From contig CM050450.1 of NCBI GenBank assembly GCA_027563935.2, positions 31,421,439 through 31,485,438 of the forward strand: DNA of 64,000 nucleotides. The letters are read 5' to 3'. A model generated the notes under the pieces. The model searched no databases and was not told the origin of the DNA. It was given only the letters and a program-made list of their open reading frames with translations. The number at the start of each line of letters is the position of its first letter. Position 1 is the first letter of the stretch. Shown piece after piece: positions 45,336 through 55,512 of this stretch. The position numbers were made by a program, and so were the translations under genes. Source of the stretch: Costus lasius. Lineage: Eukaryota; Streptophyta; Magnoliopsida; Zingiberales; Costaceae.

Positions 45336-47738
45336 TGTTATGCCCCCGAGCGCCACCCGGGATCCACGCCGGGAATCCCGGCCTCGGGACGCAACAACAA
45401 CTGTAACTCACAAGATAGCACAGAACCCAAGAGGTACAGGACAGAATAATATATTATAACAAAGGCCAACCCGACCACAGATATCCATAAGTCAAACCCA
45501 CAGACAGATACAAGACCAGCACAGCGATCAACAGAACCAACAACGTGATCGGCGCGGCGGTCGACAGACTAAACAGATAACGAGACCGGCGCAGCGGTCA
45601 ATAAGTCCAACAAATATCACGACCGGTGCAGCGGTCACAAGACTGATACAACAAAACATAATAACATACAACACTGACTCATATGCAACTCAAACCCACC
45701 AAGACTGGTAGTCACAGACTATCTATCTAATCCGCTCCAGAAGGAGCCGCGCCAGAACCTGGAGGCAAATCAAAGGGAGTTAGCCGGAGGCTAAGTAGGG
45801 ATATAACAAACTGTATGATGCATGATCCAAATGTAAGGATTTACCAGATTACCACCGTAACTCTACATGTCCTATATATCGTATAGTCAAACTCAAATAC
45901 GTATCAATATACGTGTCATCATACACAGGTAAAACTGGGAGTTGATACAGCATTGGTCCACGACCCTCAACTCTATAAATATAGAGTGGTCTACGACCCA
46001 CAACTCTATAAAGTAGAGTAGTCCCTACCGATGGCTCCCCGAACGATAGAGACGACTGTCCGTCGACAGCCCGCTAGTGTAGCGTCCTACACTCCAATCA
46101 ACCCCTCACTGGGCTGATAACATCCACCTCAAGCCCATTATCGAACTCTCTTGGTCTATCACAGGGAGACGATAACACAACGTCTCGAACAGAAATCTCA
46201 CAAGCAATACGTCGAGGTACACTGAACTATCTATCACTAGATATCCAGTCCTCATGTATATATATAACATTACATTACAACATACCGACTAACCAACAAT
46301 ATCAAAAACTCATACCGTCTAGCATGCAAGCATGTTATGTCCATAGGAATTCGACACAAGTAGAATAGGAATCAGATAGTAATCAAATGTAATAACAGCA
46401 AAAAGAAGGGTGCCGCTAACTAAACATGCGGTTGGCACCGTAACAAAGGACGGAGATAGAATCCCTAACTCGAACAGCAGATGAACAGTACAGATCCAAC
46501 CCGATAAGCACGAGATCAGGTAACAGGTCCTAACAGGTTACAACATCGTATAAGTCCTCGTATTTCATTTTAATCCATTTCATAATAATCATTAATTAAC
46601 ATGCTAATCCGTCATTAAGTGGCTATGTTCAGATCCGGGTTATTTATTCGAGTTCAGCAGATATATAAGTCTAGGTTGGTTCACATGCGCTCGTATAAGT
46701 ACGTATAGAGTCAGGTCGGGGTACTAACCGAGTTCGCAGCCACGTGCGAACGCAACCACCACGTGGAGTCGGAATACATAAGAACCAGCCCATAATACGC
46801 GGAATAAGGCGTCAGCATGGAAACCGGAGTTCACCGGAACAGTAGCGCCGCCTCTATAGTGTCGCCGGAACAGTGTTTCCGACGGCGGATCGGGACGTTC
46901 CGGTAGCCAAAGTGTAGCCGGCATTGAGAGGGTTTCGGCCGTACGGTCGGTTTCACGGGACGAGGTCTATATCACCGAAAATCTGGGAAAAACCGGCGGC
47001 GGCGGCGTTCGCATAACTCATTGGAGCCGAAGATGGAGACGCCGAAAAGGGGGCTGGGAGGAAGCGGAGATGTCCGCTGGTGGTGAGGGAGGCTAGCCGG
47101 AGGTCGGAGATCACCGAAAAATAGAGGGGAAACCTTCGTAGTTCGTCGGAGATCCGAGGTGAGTACATAAAGTCGCCGGAGGAGAAGCAACGCCGCCGGA
47201 ATCGCGTGTCAGGCGTGTTCTCCATCCAAAACCCTAGATCGCCGGATAGAGCGTCGAAGGGGGCAGCGGACGACGTCGAAATGAGGAGGAAGAGTCACCG
47301 ACGCCGGAAGGGACAAAGCCGTTGCTGGAAGATGAGTACGCACGATGCGTCCGCTGCCGAACCAAGATCGTAGGTGGAGGAAAGAGGGGCAATGACAGAT
47401 CTCGTTGCAGAGGTTTGGGATTGTCGTCGCCGACCAGACCTCGCCGGAGTAGGAGCAAATTGGAAGCCGGGGGATGATGCGATCGAAGGCGAACCGTGTT
47501 CGTTCATGAGGGAGACATTTGCGATGGAGGAGAAATAGAAAGGGAGGAGCAACAGCTTCACATGCGGACGATGACCCTTGGGCTTTTATAATGCTTGGAA
47601 TGGGAAAAGTCCCATCAATACCCAATTTAATGCGACCCTTGGGATACCCAATTTAATGCGACCCATGGGATACCCAATTCAATGCGACCCTTGGGCTCCC
47701 CGATTTAATGCAACCCCTTGGGCTTCCCAAACGTAACA
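45336..47738 (-). mobile_element. 5' LTR of the Tekay-type element
   Basis: 2.4 kb with TGTTA...TAACA ends. Near the end at 47621-47725 a 26-base unit (CCCAATTTAATGCGACCCTT plus GGGATA) is repeated four times. Two AACTCTATAAA...TATAGAGT inverted units lie at 45978-46020. GC-rich frames at 46724-47625 are overlapping in several frames and show no protein family. A single LTR survives; the 3' LTR is lost. Confidence 0.85.
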
Positions 47739-47741
47739 ATT

Positions 47742-47992
47742 GATATGTGAATGCATGGCTGTTCTTGATTTGGTGGCAGATGACTGAGAATAAAACTCCT
47801 AGGCGCCCTCCGGCTGAGCGAGGCGTTTTCTACTCTTTGATCTATTTTGGGATTCGTGCGCGCATGAATTCTAACACTAATCCTAAGACTCTTAAGAGTT
47901 TTATTCGATGACTGAGGCTCGGTGGATTTCCTTCTCGTGTGTGAAAACAAATGAGGGAATTGAATTTTGAATTCCTTCCAAATGCTGCAGTC
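47742..47992. repeat. Direct repeat R, right copy
   Basis: Begins four bases after the Tekay LTR. Minus-strand reading gives an open frame that is not open in the left copy, so it is not called as a gene. Confidence 0.9.
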
Positions 47993-48588
47993 GGCAGGAA
48001 AAATTGAGGATATCCCACTTGATTCTAATTCCAAAAATTGAGGATATCCTTGGCTCATTTTGAAAAGCCGCCTCTGCTATTGCTGCTGACGCTGGTGGTG
48101 GTCATGTGACATTCATGTGAGTTTAAATTCTTTCTATCCATTTTTCTTGATGACGATCCAGCCATCAAATCGTCATCAGACTCCACACACGGATTCTCCT
48201 CTCTAGATCACACCTCCACTTTGAAGCATTTGCCCATCCACCGGCCGGATTGTCCAGATCGAAAGGAAACTGTGCCACCCCTATTTGTTCCCATTTCGTC
48301 CACCGATGCCTTTCTCGCTCAATCTGGAGCCGTCTGACCACCTCCAACTTCCAGACTCAGCCAACAGCCTCTTTGTTGTCTTCCCGAGTCCTAGCCACAG
48401 CAGGTTCGACGAATGTTCATCGGCAAGCCATCGCCGCACACCCCTATTCTTGATCTTTGTCGTTTCTATTCGGGAACTTCAGCGCCCGTGTAGAAGACTC
48501 GCGTGCTGAACATGTGAAGAGTCTCAAGCCGGGTTGATCGCTGATGAACCAGATTTTTAGCTTGGTTCAATCTAATCCAAGCAAACCC
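47993..48588. other. Unassigned sequence between repeat R and plastid-like DNA
   Basis: Contains a duplicated AAAATTGAGGATATCC (48000 and 48033) and CT-rich, possibly formerly genic DNA at 48190-48480. Frames here are short and match no family I recognise. Confidence 0.4.
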
Positions 48589-48841
48589 AAATGGATGCAT
48601 AAGGATGTTGTGTTTTGCCTGGAATACAATCATGAAATTGAAAATACCGGATATTCCTAACGATATGCCATCAGAAAAACTTCCTTGACCAATAGGGTAG
48701 CTCAAAAAAACAACAGCAGCAGCAGTAAAAGGAGCTGAATATGCAACAACAATCCAAGGACGCATACCCAGACGAAAACTAAGTTCCCACTCACGACGCA
48801 TGTAGCAAGCTACACCAAGTAAGAAGTGTAAAACAATTAAC
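48589..48841 (-). pseudogene. psbA: Plastid psbA fragment in nuclear DNA
   Basis: The minus-strand reading gives [66 protein letters not shown] and HPF, the central part of photosystem II protein D1. Several residues differ from the near-invariant D1 sequence (for example AKHN for AEHN and ISL for MPL), and the match stops at HPF. This is a transferred and drifting fragment, not a working gene. Confidence 0.92.
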
Positions 48842-49339
48842 CAAGTATCTTATTTGTTGATACGAAGTATTCTTACAATCCCCACGATCTGAGTTCAAGC
48901 TGTTGGAATAGGTTTGGTGGGGGATCACGAAATCTTGGTAATCTTCTCTATCTAATGAATAAGGAGTCCGTTTGGAATCGTTCGCCCCGCACCCAACCCC
49001 CTGAGTATATGATTCAAGAGGAATCACACAAAAGTAGATTGATAAAAACCTCTGGTAAAATACCCATCAGTACCCATAACCCAGTAGATAAAGTATGTTA
49101 CATAGTTCGTTTTAGGGATCGGCGACTTATCCATTCAGTGACTTTGGCACTAGACATTCCTAAAATGGTTCGGGTCGAGTGAATTAGAGAATAGCAAACG
49201 TCTGTTGGCATTCCAGCCTTCCTTCTCTTTTCAAGGCCTATCTGAAAGAGAATCCAGTACCTCTTGGTCATGAATATTTGAATAGGACGAACAAGCCTCC
49301 ATGGATATCTTTGCTTCGGAACAAAATAATTCGAATTAG
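48842..49339 (-). other. Plastid-like segment, gene not identified
   Basis: It lies between psbA and rpoC2 fragments with similar base composition, and is probably more organelle DNA. No gene could be named from the translated reading. Confidence 0.35.
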
Positions 49340-49661
49340 ATGTACTGGATTATAAGGATCAGTCATCCGAAATTAGGATTCATTTCTTGTACATTTCCAT
49401 AATGATGGTGTTTCTCCAAAATAAAACTTTGTTGTTCGACGTCTTGGACTAACCATCCCTTAGAAGGGATTATTAAAAGGTCATCAATTCCTAATGAAAT
49501 AGATGTAGCAGTGGCTTGCTGGAAACTCAAACTCTTTACTTAATCCAAGATATGTGATGTATATGCCATTCCAAAATGATCTATTAACCTGCTAATAAGT
49601 TGTTTCATAGCAGTTCTATTTATTACTTTCTTGTGAAAGACCAAATCGGCCCGTTCTACCG
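49340..49661 (-). pseudogene. rpoC2: Plastid rpoC2 5' fragment in nuclear DNA
   Basis: The minus strand encodes [38 protein letters not shown], a stop, [28 protein letters not shown], then HHHYGNV and EMNPNF, the N-terminal part of the plastid RNA polymerase beta'' subunit. A stretch of roughly two dozen residues expected before EMNPNF is missing and a frameshift follows. psbA and rpoC2 are far apart in normal plastid maps, so the insertion is rearranged. Confidence 0.88.
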
Positions 49662-50332
49662 TGAGTACCGCTTATACTGCTAAGTAGGATTCGACAATGG
49701 ACCCAAGTCAGTGATTCGAAAACCTCCTTTCCTCAATCTCAATCTTGATTCACGTGAAAATTCATAAATTAGAATACCGGTGAAATTAGGGAGACTTGAA
49801 TTCCCATGGGCACGAACATTGCCTAATCTAATTTCTTAGTTACGAGCAATCAACAATATTGGATGTATTGAATACACCTATAATTTTGAGTTTCATGTTA
49901 CTTCTACTTTTGCCCAAATACATGTTAGAGCCGGGGGCATCCCAATTGGATTGAATGGGATGACAGTTTCTCATTCCGAATCTATAAAAATTTCAATTTT
50001 GATCAAATTGTGGGGTCATTTTTGGTCATTTAAAAATATGATTTGATTTTTTTTTAAATTCACCTTAAATTAATAAGGTTTTATTTAAATGGGTTCTAGC
50101 TTCCAATGAACACAAACATTCATTGTTAATTACCCTTGAAAATCAAGGTACCTTTGATTGAGAGATCTATGTTATGAAATAAAATAAAATAGCTGAATAA
50201 TATGATTCATTAAACATTATAATGAAGATACACAATTGAATTTAGAAGAGAAAAGTCTTCGTCAACTTAGCTGATTGGTGTCTTATGGGATATCCGACTT
50301 CAACAGCTTGTTGGATATTCAATTTGACATTT
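49662..50332. other. Possible further organelle-like DNA and AT-rich spacer
   Basis: 49662-49980 has plastid-like composition but no gene I can name. 49990-50330 is AT-rich with nothing recognised. Confidence 0.3.
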
Positions 50333-50742
50333 GTGAGCATTTGAATTTGACATGTACTCGGTCTTAATGACTTGTGAGCACTTGGGTTCGACATGTGCTC
50401 GGTCTTAACAACTTGTGAGCATTTGAATTCGACATGTGTTCGGTCTTGACGACTTGTGAGCATGTAAATTCAACATATGCACGGTCTTGATGACTTGTGA
50501 GCATTTGAGTTTGAGATATGCTCGGTCTTGATAACTTATGAGCATTTGAGTTTGACATATGCTCGGTCTTGACGACTTGTGAGCATTTGAGTTTGACATG
50601 TGCTCGGTCTTGATGACTTGTGAGCATTTGAATTCGACATGTGCACAGTCTTGATGACTTGTGAGCATTTGAATTCAATATGTGCTCGGTCTTGACGACT
50701 TGTAAGCATTTGAGTTTGACATGTATCCGGCCTCAGCGGCTT
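50333..50742. repeat. 41-bp minisatellite, ten units
   Basis: GTGAGCATTTGAGTTTGACA plus 21 more bases (CTCGGTCTTGACGACTT core) starts at 50333, 50374, 50415, 50456, 50497, 50538, 50579, 50620, 50661 and 50702, an exact 41-base period. The units differ by a few substitutions and have no spacers. Confidence 0.95.
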
Positions 50743-51170
50743 GTTGGATATAGATATCCGGCCACGACGGCTTGTCGGATATTTTATTTGAAAGATTACC
50801 CGACCTCAACGGCTTGTTGGGTAGAGATATCTGGCCTTGCGGCGTGTTCGATAATTGATTTGAGAAATTACGTGGCCTCAATGTCTTGTTGGGTAATGAT
50901 ATCCGGCTTTGCGGCATGTTGGATGTTTGATTTGAGAGATTACCCGGCCTCAACGGCTTGTGGGTTAAAGATATCCGGCCTTGCGGCGTGTTGGATATTC
51001 GATTTGAGAAATTACCCGGCCTTAACGGCTTGTTGGGTAAATATATCCGGCCTTACGGCGTGTTGGATATTCGATTTAAGAAATTACCCGGCCTTGCGGC
51101 GTGTTGGATAATTTAGAAAATATTCGGCCTTGTGGCGTATTGGATATTTGATTTGAGAAATATCTTCAAA
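50728..51170. repeat. 72-bp higher-order minisatellite (31 + 41 bp)
   Basis: A 31-base unit (CCGGCCTCAACGGCTTGTTG plus GGTAAAGATAT) alternates with a 41-base unit (CCGGCCTTGCGGCGTGTTGG plus ATATTCGATTTGAGAAATTAC) for five or six rounds, with the final part made of 41-base type units. It follows directly on the 41-bp array. Confidence 0.93.
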
Positions 51171-51419
51171 ATTGATATGCATTTGTCATAGATCATGGAG
51201 AAAAATCTGAGTTGTGTTGTAACAACGATGATGAACTACGCCCTAATATAAAGTATTGATGTACGCACCTCCCAAATAATGTTATTAACAATACGCGTCA
51301 GGCATGTATCGTCCACGACTATGTTTGAATGAATTGAGTGCATGGGCTGGGTGAACGAGCCGTGGAGCTAAACGTTCAAAGTTTGGATGAAAGAGCCGAG
51401 GGGCCAAGCGTTCAAAATT

Positions 51420-52140
51420 TGATAGCTGATTTGTAAATCTGCTTAAATCCAGATTTCTGATCGATAATCGAAGATCAATTTTAGAAAGATCTGACTCAAT
51501 TTGATAAAAGTTGATGTTCGGATCATTTTGAGAGTCATCTGATTGGCTGAGATTTGAGAGAATTAATTACAGCCATTGAAAGATTGATTTGTAGATCTGT
51601 TTTGACCCAGATCTCTGATAGAAAATCCGAGGGTGGATCTGGAAACATCTGATCAAAATTTATAAGGATCAATATTCGGATCACTTTGGAAGCCATCAAA
51701 TTGACTTAGATATACACAAATCAATTTCAGTTGTTGGTTTCATATTTATCAAAACTCATCATGACTGTTCATTTAGATTTGTAGATCTGCTTCAATTCAA
51801 GTTTCGGATCAAAGATCCGATATCGTATCTAGAAAGATCAAGTTCTATTTGATAGGGATCGACTCTTTGATCATGTCAAAGTCAACCGATTGACTTAGAT
51901 ATGTTCAAATCCATTTCAGCCATTGATTTAGATTTAAATCTGATTTATCATGACCGTTCATTTAAATTCATCGATTTGCTTCAATCCAGGTCTCGGATCG
52001 AAAATCCAATATCATATTTGGAACGATTAGGTCCAATATAGTAGGGATCGACACCTTGATCATGTCAAAAGTCAACCGATTGACCTTGATATAGTCAAAT
52101 CATTCTCAGCCGTTCATTTTTATATTCAAATCTGAATCAT
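51420..52140. repeat. Long tandem repeat, about 155-190 bp units
   Basis: Four diverged units begin near 51425, 51589, 51779 and 51966 with GTAGATCTGCTTCAATCCAG-like sequence. They share GATCATGTCAAAGTCAACCG and CAGCCATTGATTTAGATT. Confidence 0.8.
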
Positions 52141-52620
52141 TGTTTTGATTTAAAAGGATCCGGACTGTTTGATATATTTTGTTTGATCTAATCCATCTGA
52201 TCAAGTTTGAAATGATCTGGAGCGTCGGATTTATTTCAGATCTGAAGCGTTGAATTGAAGTGGATGAATCGCAACCGTGGGATTCCATTTGTTTGATCAG
52301 AAGAATATCAACTGTCCGATTAAGAGTGAAGTGATCTGGATCGTTGACCCTAGCTAAATCTGAAGCATTGATTTAAAGTCGATGAATCATAGCCGTTGGA
52401 TTCATTTTATTTGATCAGAGTGATCTGAGCCGTCCGATCAAGGTTGAACTAATCTGGAGCGTTGGTCTATTTCGGATCTGGACCGTTAGTTTAATTTAGA
52501 CGAATCTCAGCCATTGGATTCTGGTTTTTGATCTCAACCGTTGGATATTAGTTGGAGTAATCAGGACTGTTAGACTTGGGAAGATCGTGATCGTCAATCT
52601 GTTTTGACGAATCCCAGCCA
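52140..52620. repeat. Degenerate short tandem repeat
   Basis: Repeated phrases GATCTGGAGCGTTGG, GAATCATAGCCGTTGGATTC and GATCAGAGTGATCTGAGCCG recur every 50-60 bases with variation. Confidence 0.7.
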
Positions 52621-52739
52621 TCCATTCAATCCCACGTTTCTCTCTTGTTGACGGCGGCGGCGACTGAAACTAGAGTTCATCGCCGCCGGCGACTCGTTGC
52701 TCCGCCGGCGACTCGTTGCTCCTCCGACTCGTTTCTCTC

Positions 52740-52930
52740 TTGGTTTATGTACCTATGTGTCTACATTGATGCCTAGCATCAAACTAGCCTATATACCAAT
52801 CTCATATGTACCAAAAGCTATTCCTTATCCACTAAGGTATATTGATTGGGGACTAAATTATAAGATTAAATAAAATAAATATTCAAGGACAACATCATGT
52901 TATCATTCACATCAACACACATGTAGTAAT
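52740..52930 (-). mobile_element. Fragment of Angela-like LTR
   Basis: Collinear with the last 300 bases of the solo LTRs: ACTAGCCTATATACCAATCT, CATATGTACCAAAAGCTATT, CCACTAAGGTATATTGATTG. Confidence 0.65.
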
Positions 52931-53151
52931 CAACAAGATATTAACAATGCCTTTATTATTCAAATGAATGAATGAACATGGTACCATTGGTCTTTAGGTA
53001 ATGCTCACTAACAACAGTAACCGCTTTACCCATGTTTGCCCATGCATTTTCTAGTGACTATATCATTCGTATAAAATGGGGAGCAAAGTGGGGTTTAAAG
53101 AAGAGAAAAACCTTCACTTCATCTCCCACTCCAACTTGAGCACATGAAATA

Positions 53152-53336
53152 TGATTTTGTTTAGATAAATATAGACTATTTAGCACAATTTTGGCAGTTC
53201 AAAAGGTTTTGGATCAATTCAATCGAATAGTGACCGGTTGAGAAAGTTTTATACTATATCTATCCCGTGTTAGCATTATTCTACATGTTAGACATCGATT
53301 TGATTGTGTTTATATGTAAATAAACTATGTAGATTG
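53152..53336. repeat. Dispersed repeat, copy 1
   Basis: About 185 bases similar to 63437-63637, including TAGCACAATTTTGGC, AAAGGTTTTGGATCA and TTAGACATCGATTT...TATGTAAATAAACTATGTAG. Family unknown. Confidence 0.85.
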
Positions 53337-53509
53337 ATGAGTTCATCTAATTAGACTCACTTGTTGATTTTTATGTTAGAAAAAAATATTAGCTCTTAAT
53401 AAGGTGAGAACTCAAACTAGCTTATATAGATTTGTATATGCGTTCTTCTAGTTTATATTATATGTATTTACAGTTTATCAATCTAACAACTTTGGTGTAT
53501 ACAATTTAT

Positions 53510-53680
53510 ACATGTTGACATCTTTAGCCATGATCACTGATTATTGCGTTGTCATCCATAGATATGTTTACTGATTATTATGATGACATCTTAGATGTGT
53601 TCATGGATTATCATGTTGGTAACCTTAGATTTGTTTACTCATTATTATGTTGACATCCTTAGTTATGTTTACTGATTATC
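53510..53680. repeat. ~45-bp tandem repeat, left part
   Basis: Units of the form GTTTACTGATTATTATGTTG followed by ACATCCTTAG, four in a row. The array is interrupted at TTATC by the solo LTR and continues at 55508 to about 55560. Confidence 0.8.
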
Positions 53681-55507
53681 TGTTGGGAAACCCCGGGGAT
53701 ATTTTACAATTTTCAGAGATAGAAATTACACAAATACATTGCGCAGCGGAACTAATATCCCCGAAACAGGCTAGTCCCAAAAACCCAGTGAAGATCGCAA
53801 GCGAGAGAGTCGACACGATGAGATAGAAGATACCTCAAAGGAAGACGACGCCGATGTCGTGATAGGCGCCCAAGCGTGCGCCCTCTGCAGTCTCACACAC
53901 ACGGATCTCTTGAGTCCTCTTCTTCCACGCCCGGTGCTAGCCTCAAGAAGAAGATCCAAGCCTTTTGTCCACCTTCTTCAAACCTTGCACCACCTCCGAG
54001 GTATATGCGCCAATGGAAGAAGTGGTAGGAGATGAAGCCGCCAACCTACTTGCTTCTCTTGCGCCAAGGGAGGAGTAAGATGAAGAAGACACCGAGGATT
54101 TCCCTCACATGCGCCAAGAGGAGAAGAGAAGAATGGTTGCGGCTTGGAGAGGAAGATATACACCTATGCCTCCTTGCCCATGCCTCTTGATGTGTTCACG
54201 CCTCCAAGGAATAGAGCATCAAGAGAGGGGCGGCCAGGGCCTCATATATAGGGCAAGAGGCGCTTAGGGTTAGGGCTAGGCGCAATTTGCTTCCATAATG
54301 AAGCAAATTAGCCTACTACACTCCATTATGCCCCTTAGGTGCCTATGGGGATAATTTCTCCCCATTATACCCTTTTAGGCTTTTTCCTCTTCATGACGAC
54401 TTATTAGTGAGCCCGACTAAGCAATGGGCCTAGCCCAAAGATCATTACCCATGTTAACCAAGCTATTGGATCCAATCCAATGTGACCCAAGGTCAAATAA
54501 GGCTAACCATGGCTAATTCGGCCAGTTTGCCAAAATTGGAAGTTGGCTCCAATAAGTTTCTTCCAACTCATCAAGCCCATTGGCGCTGATGAAATCTCCA
54601 GAATAGATTCGAGTTATCCAATAACTCGATCATAAGGCTTCCCGATCAATACGAGAACTCAAGTATCAAGGTGTGTGACCCTATAGGTTCCTTTGACGCT
54701 GGCAGTGCTGACCAAAGGTCACCACAAGCAGTGAGTGGCACCTATCAGTGCATCGCTACTACCCAGGTCATTGGAATGGATATCGACATCGACATCCCCA
54801 TCATCGCAACTAGGTACAGATGCATTACAATCTCTTTGCCAAACTGATGTCCGATTGGACAAGTGTGTCACCACTTATTTTTATCCAATCTCATGGTTAT
54901 GACTAAATCAGGTCTCACCTAGGTATGGCCATACACTTTCAGTCATCGAACCATAGAGGAGCTCCATGGATATCATGCTTCCCTTAGGAAGGGGCAAATC
55001 CTATGTCTGTCTATTGATCTTCTCCTATGGGTTATGACATGCTCAATGACAACCATTATTACCTCCCAACTACGGCGAGGTGTTAGGTTGCATCAAAGCA
55101 TATCCCTAACCATATAGAATGACCAATGACCTTAAGTCAAGGGATCAATGCATCTCCTATCACTTGTGAGGATAACTCGTGACACCAAGTCATTGCCTCA
55201 TAGCGGGTCGGTTCAGTATATCCACCACTGATATACTCATATGTCTGCGTTAGCACCTCGTGCCTAACCAGCCCATATACCAGTCTCATAAGTACCAGAG
55301 CTGTCCCATATCCACTCAGGTACATCGACTGGGGGCAATAATTTGAGCACAAATCCAATCTATCTCGAGAGACATTATCATATAAATACATGTTCGCAGA
55401 TGTAAGCAAATAATGAAAACGACAATGCCAATATGACATATATAAATCTCAGTATCAAGTAGTACAATAATGGACCAAAACTAGGTCCTAGGGCATATAC
55501 ACCAACA
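53681..55507 (-). mobile_element. Second Angela/BARE-like solo LTR, TTATC duplication
   Basis: 1,827 bp, TGTTGG...CCAACA ends, flanked by TTATC (53676-53680, 55508-55512). Collinear throughout with the copy at 19530-21508 apart from small indels. No internal retrotransposon sequence adjoins it, so it is best explained by LTR-LTR recombination after insertion. Frames inside are not conserved as protein. Confidence 0.9.
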
Positions 55508-55512
55508 TTATC

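Noticed and set aside
46724..47625. Several overlapping GC-rich frames as genes
   Set aside because: They lie inside the Tekay LTR, overlap each other in different frames and show no family motif.
48466..48801. Open frame with D1-like sequence as a working psbA gene
   Set aside because: It covers only the centre of D1, runs into unrelated codons after HPF, and carries changes at invariant positions.
50333..51170. Regular short repeats resembling a CRISPR array
   Set aside because: Units are head-to-tail with no unique spacers, the organism is a plant, and the arrays are minisatellites.
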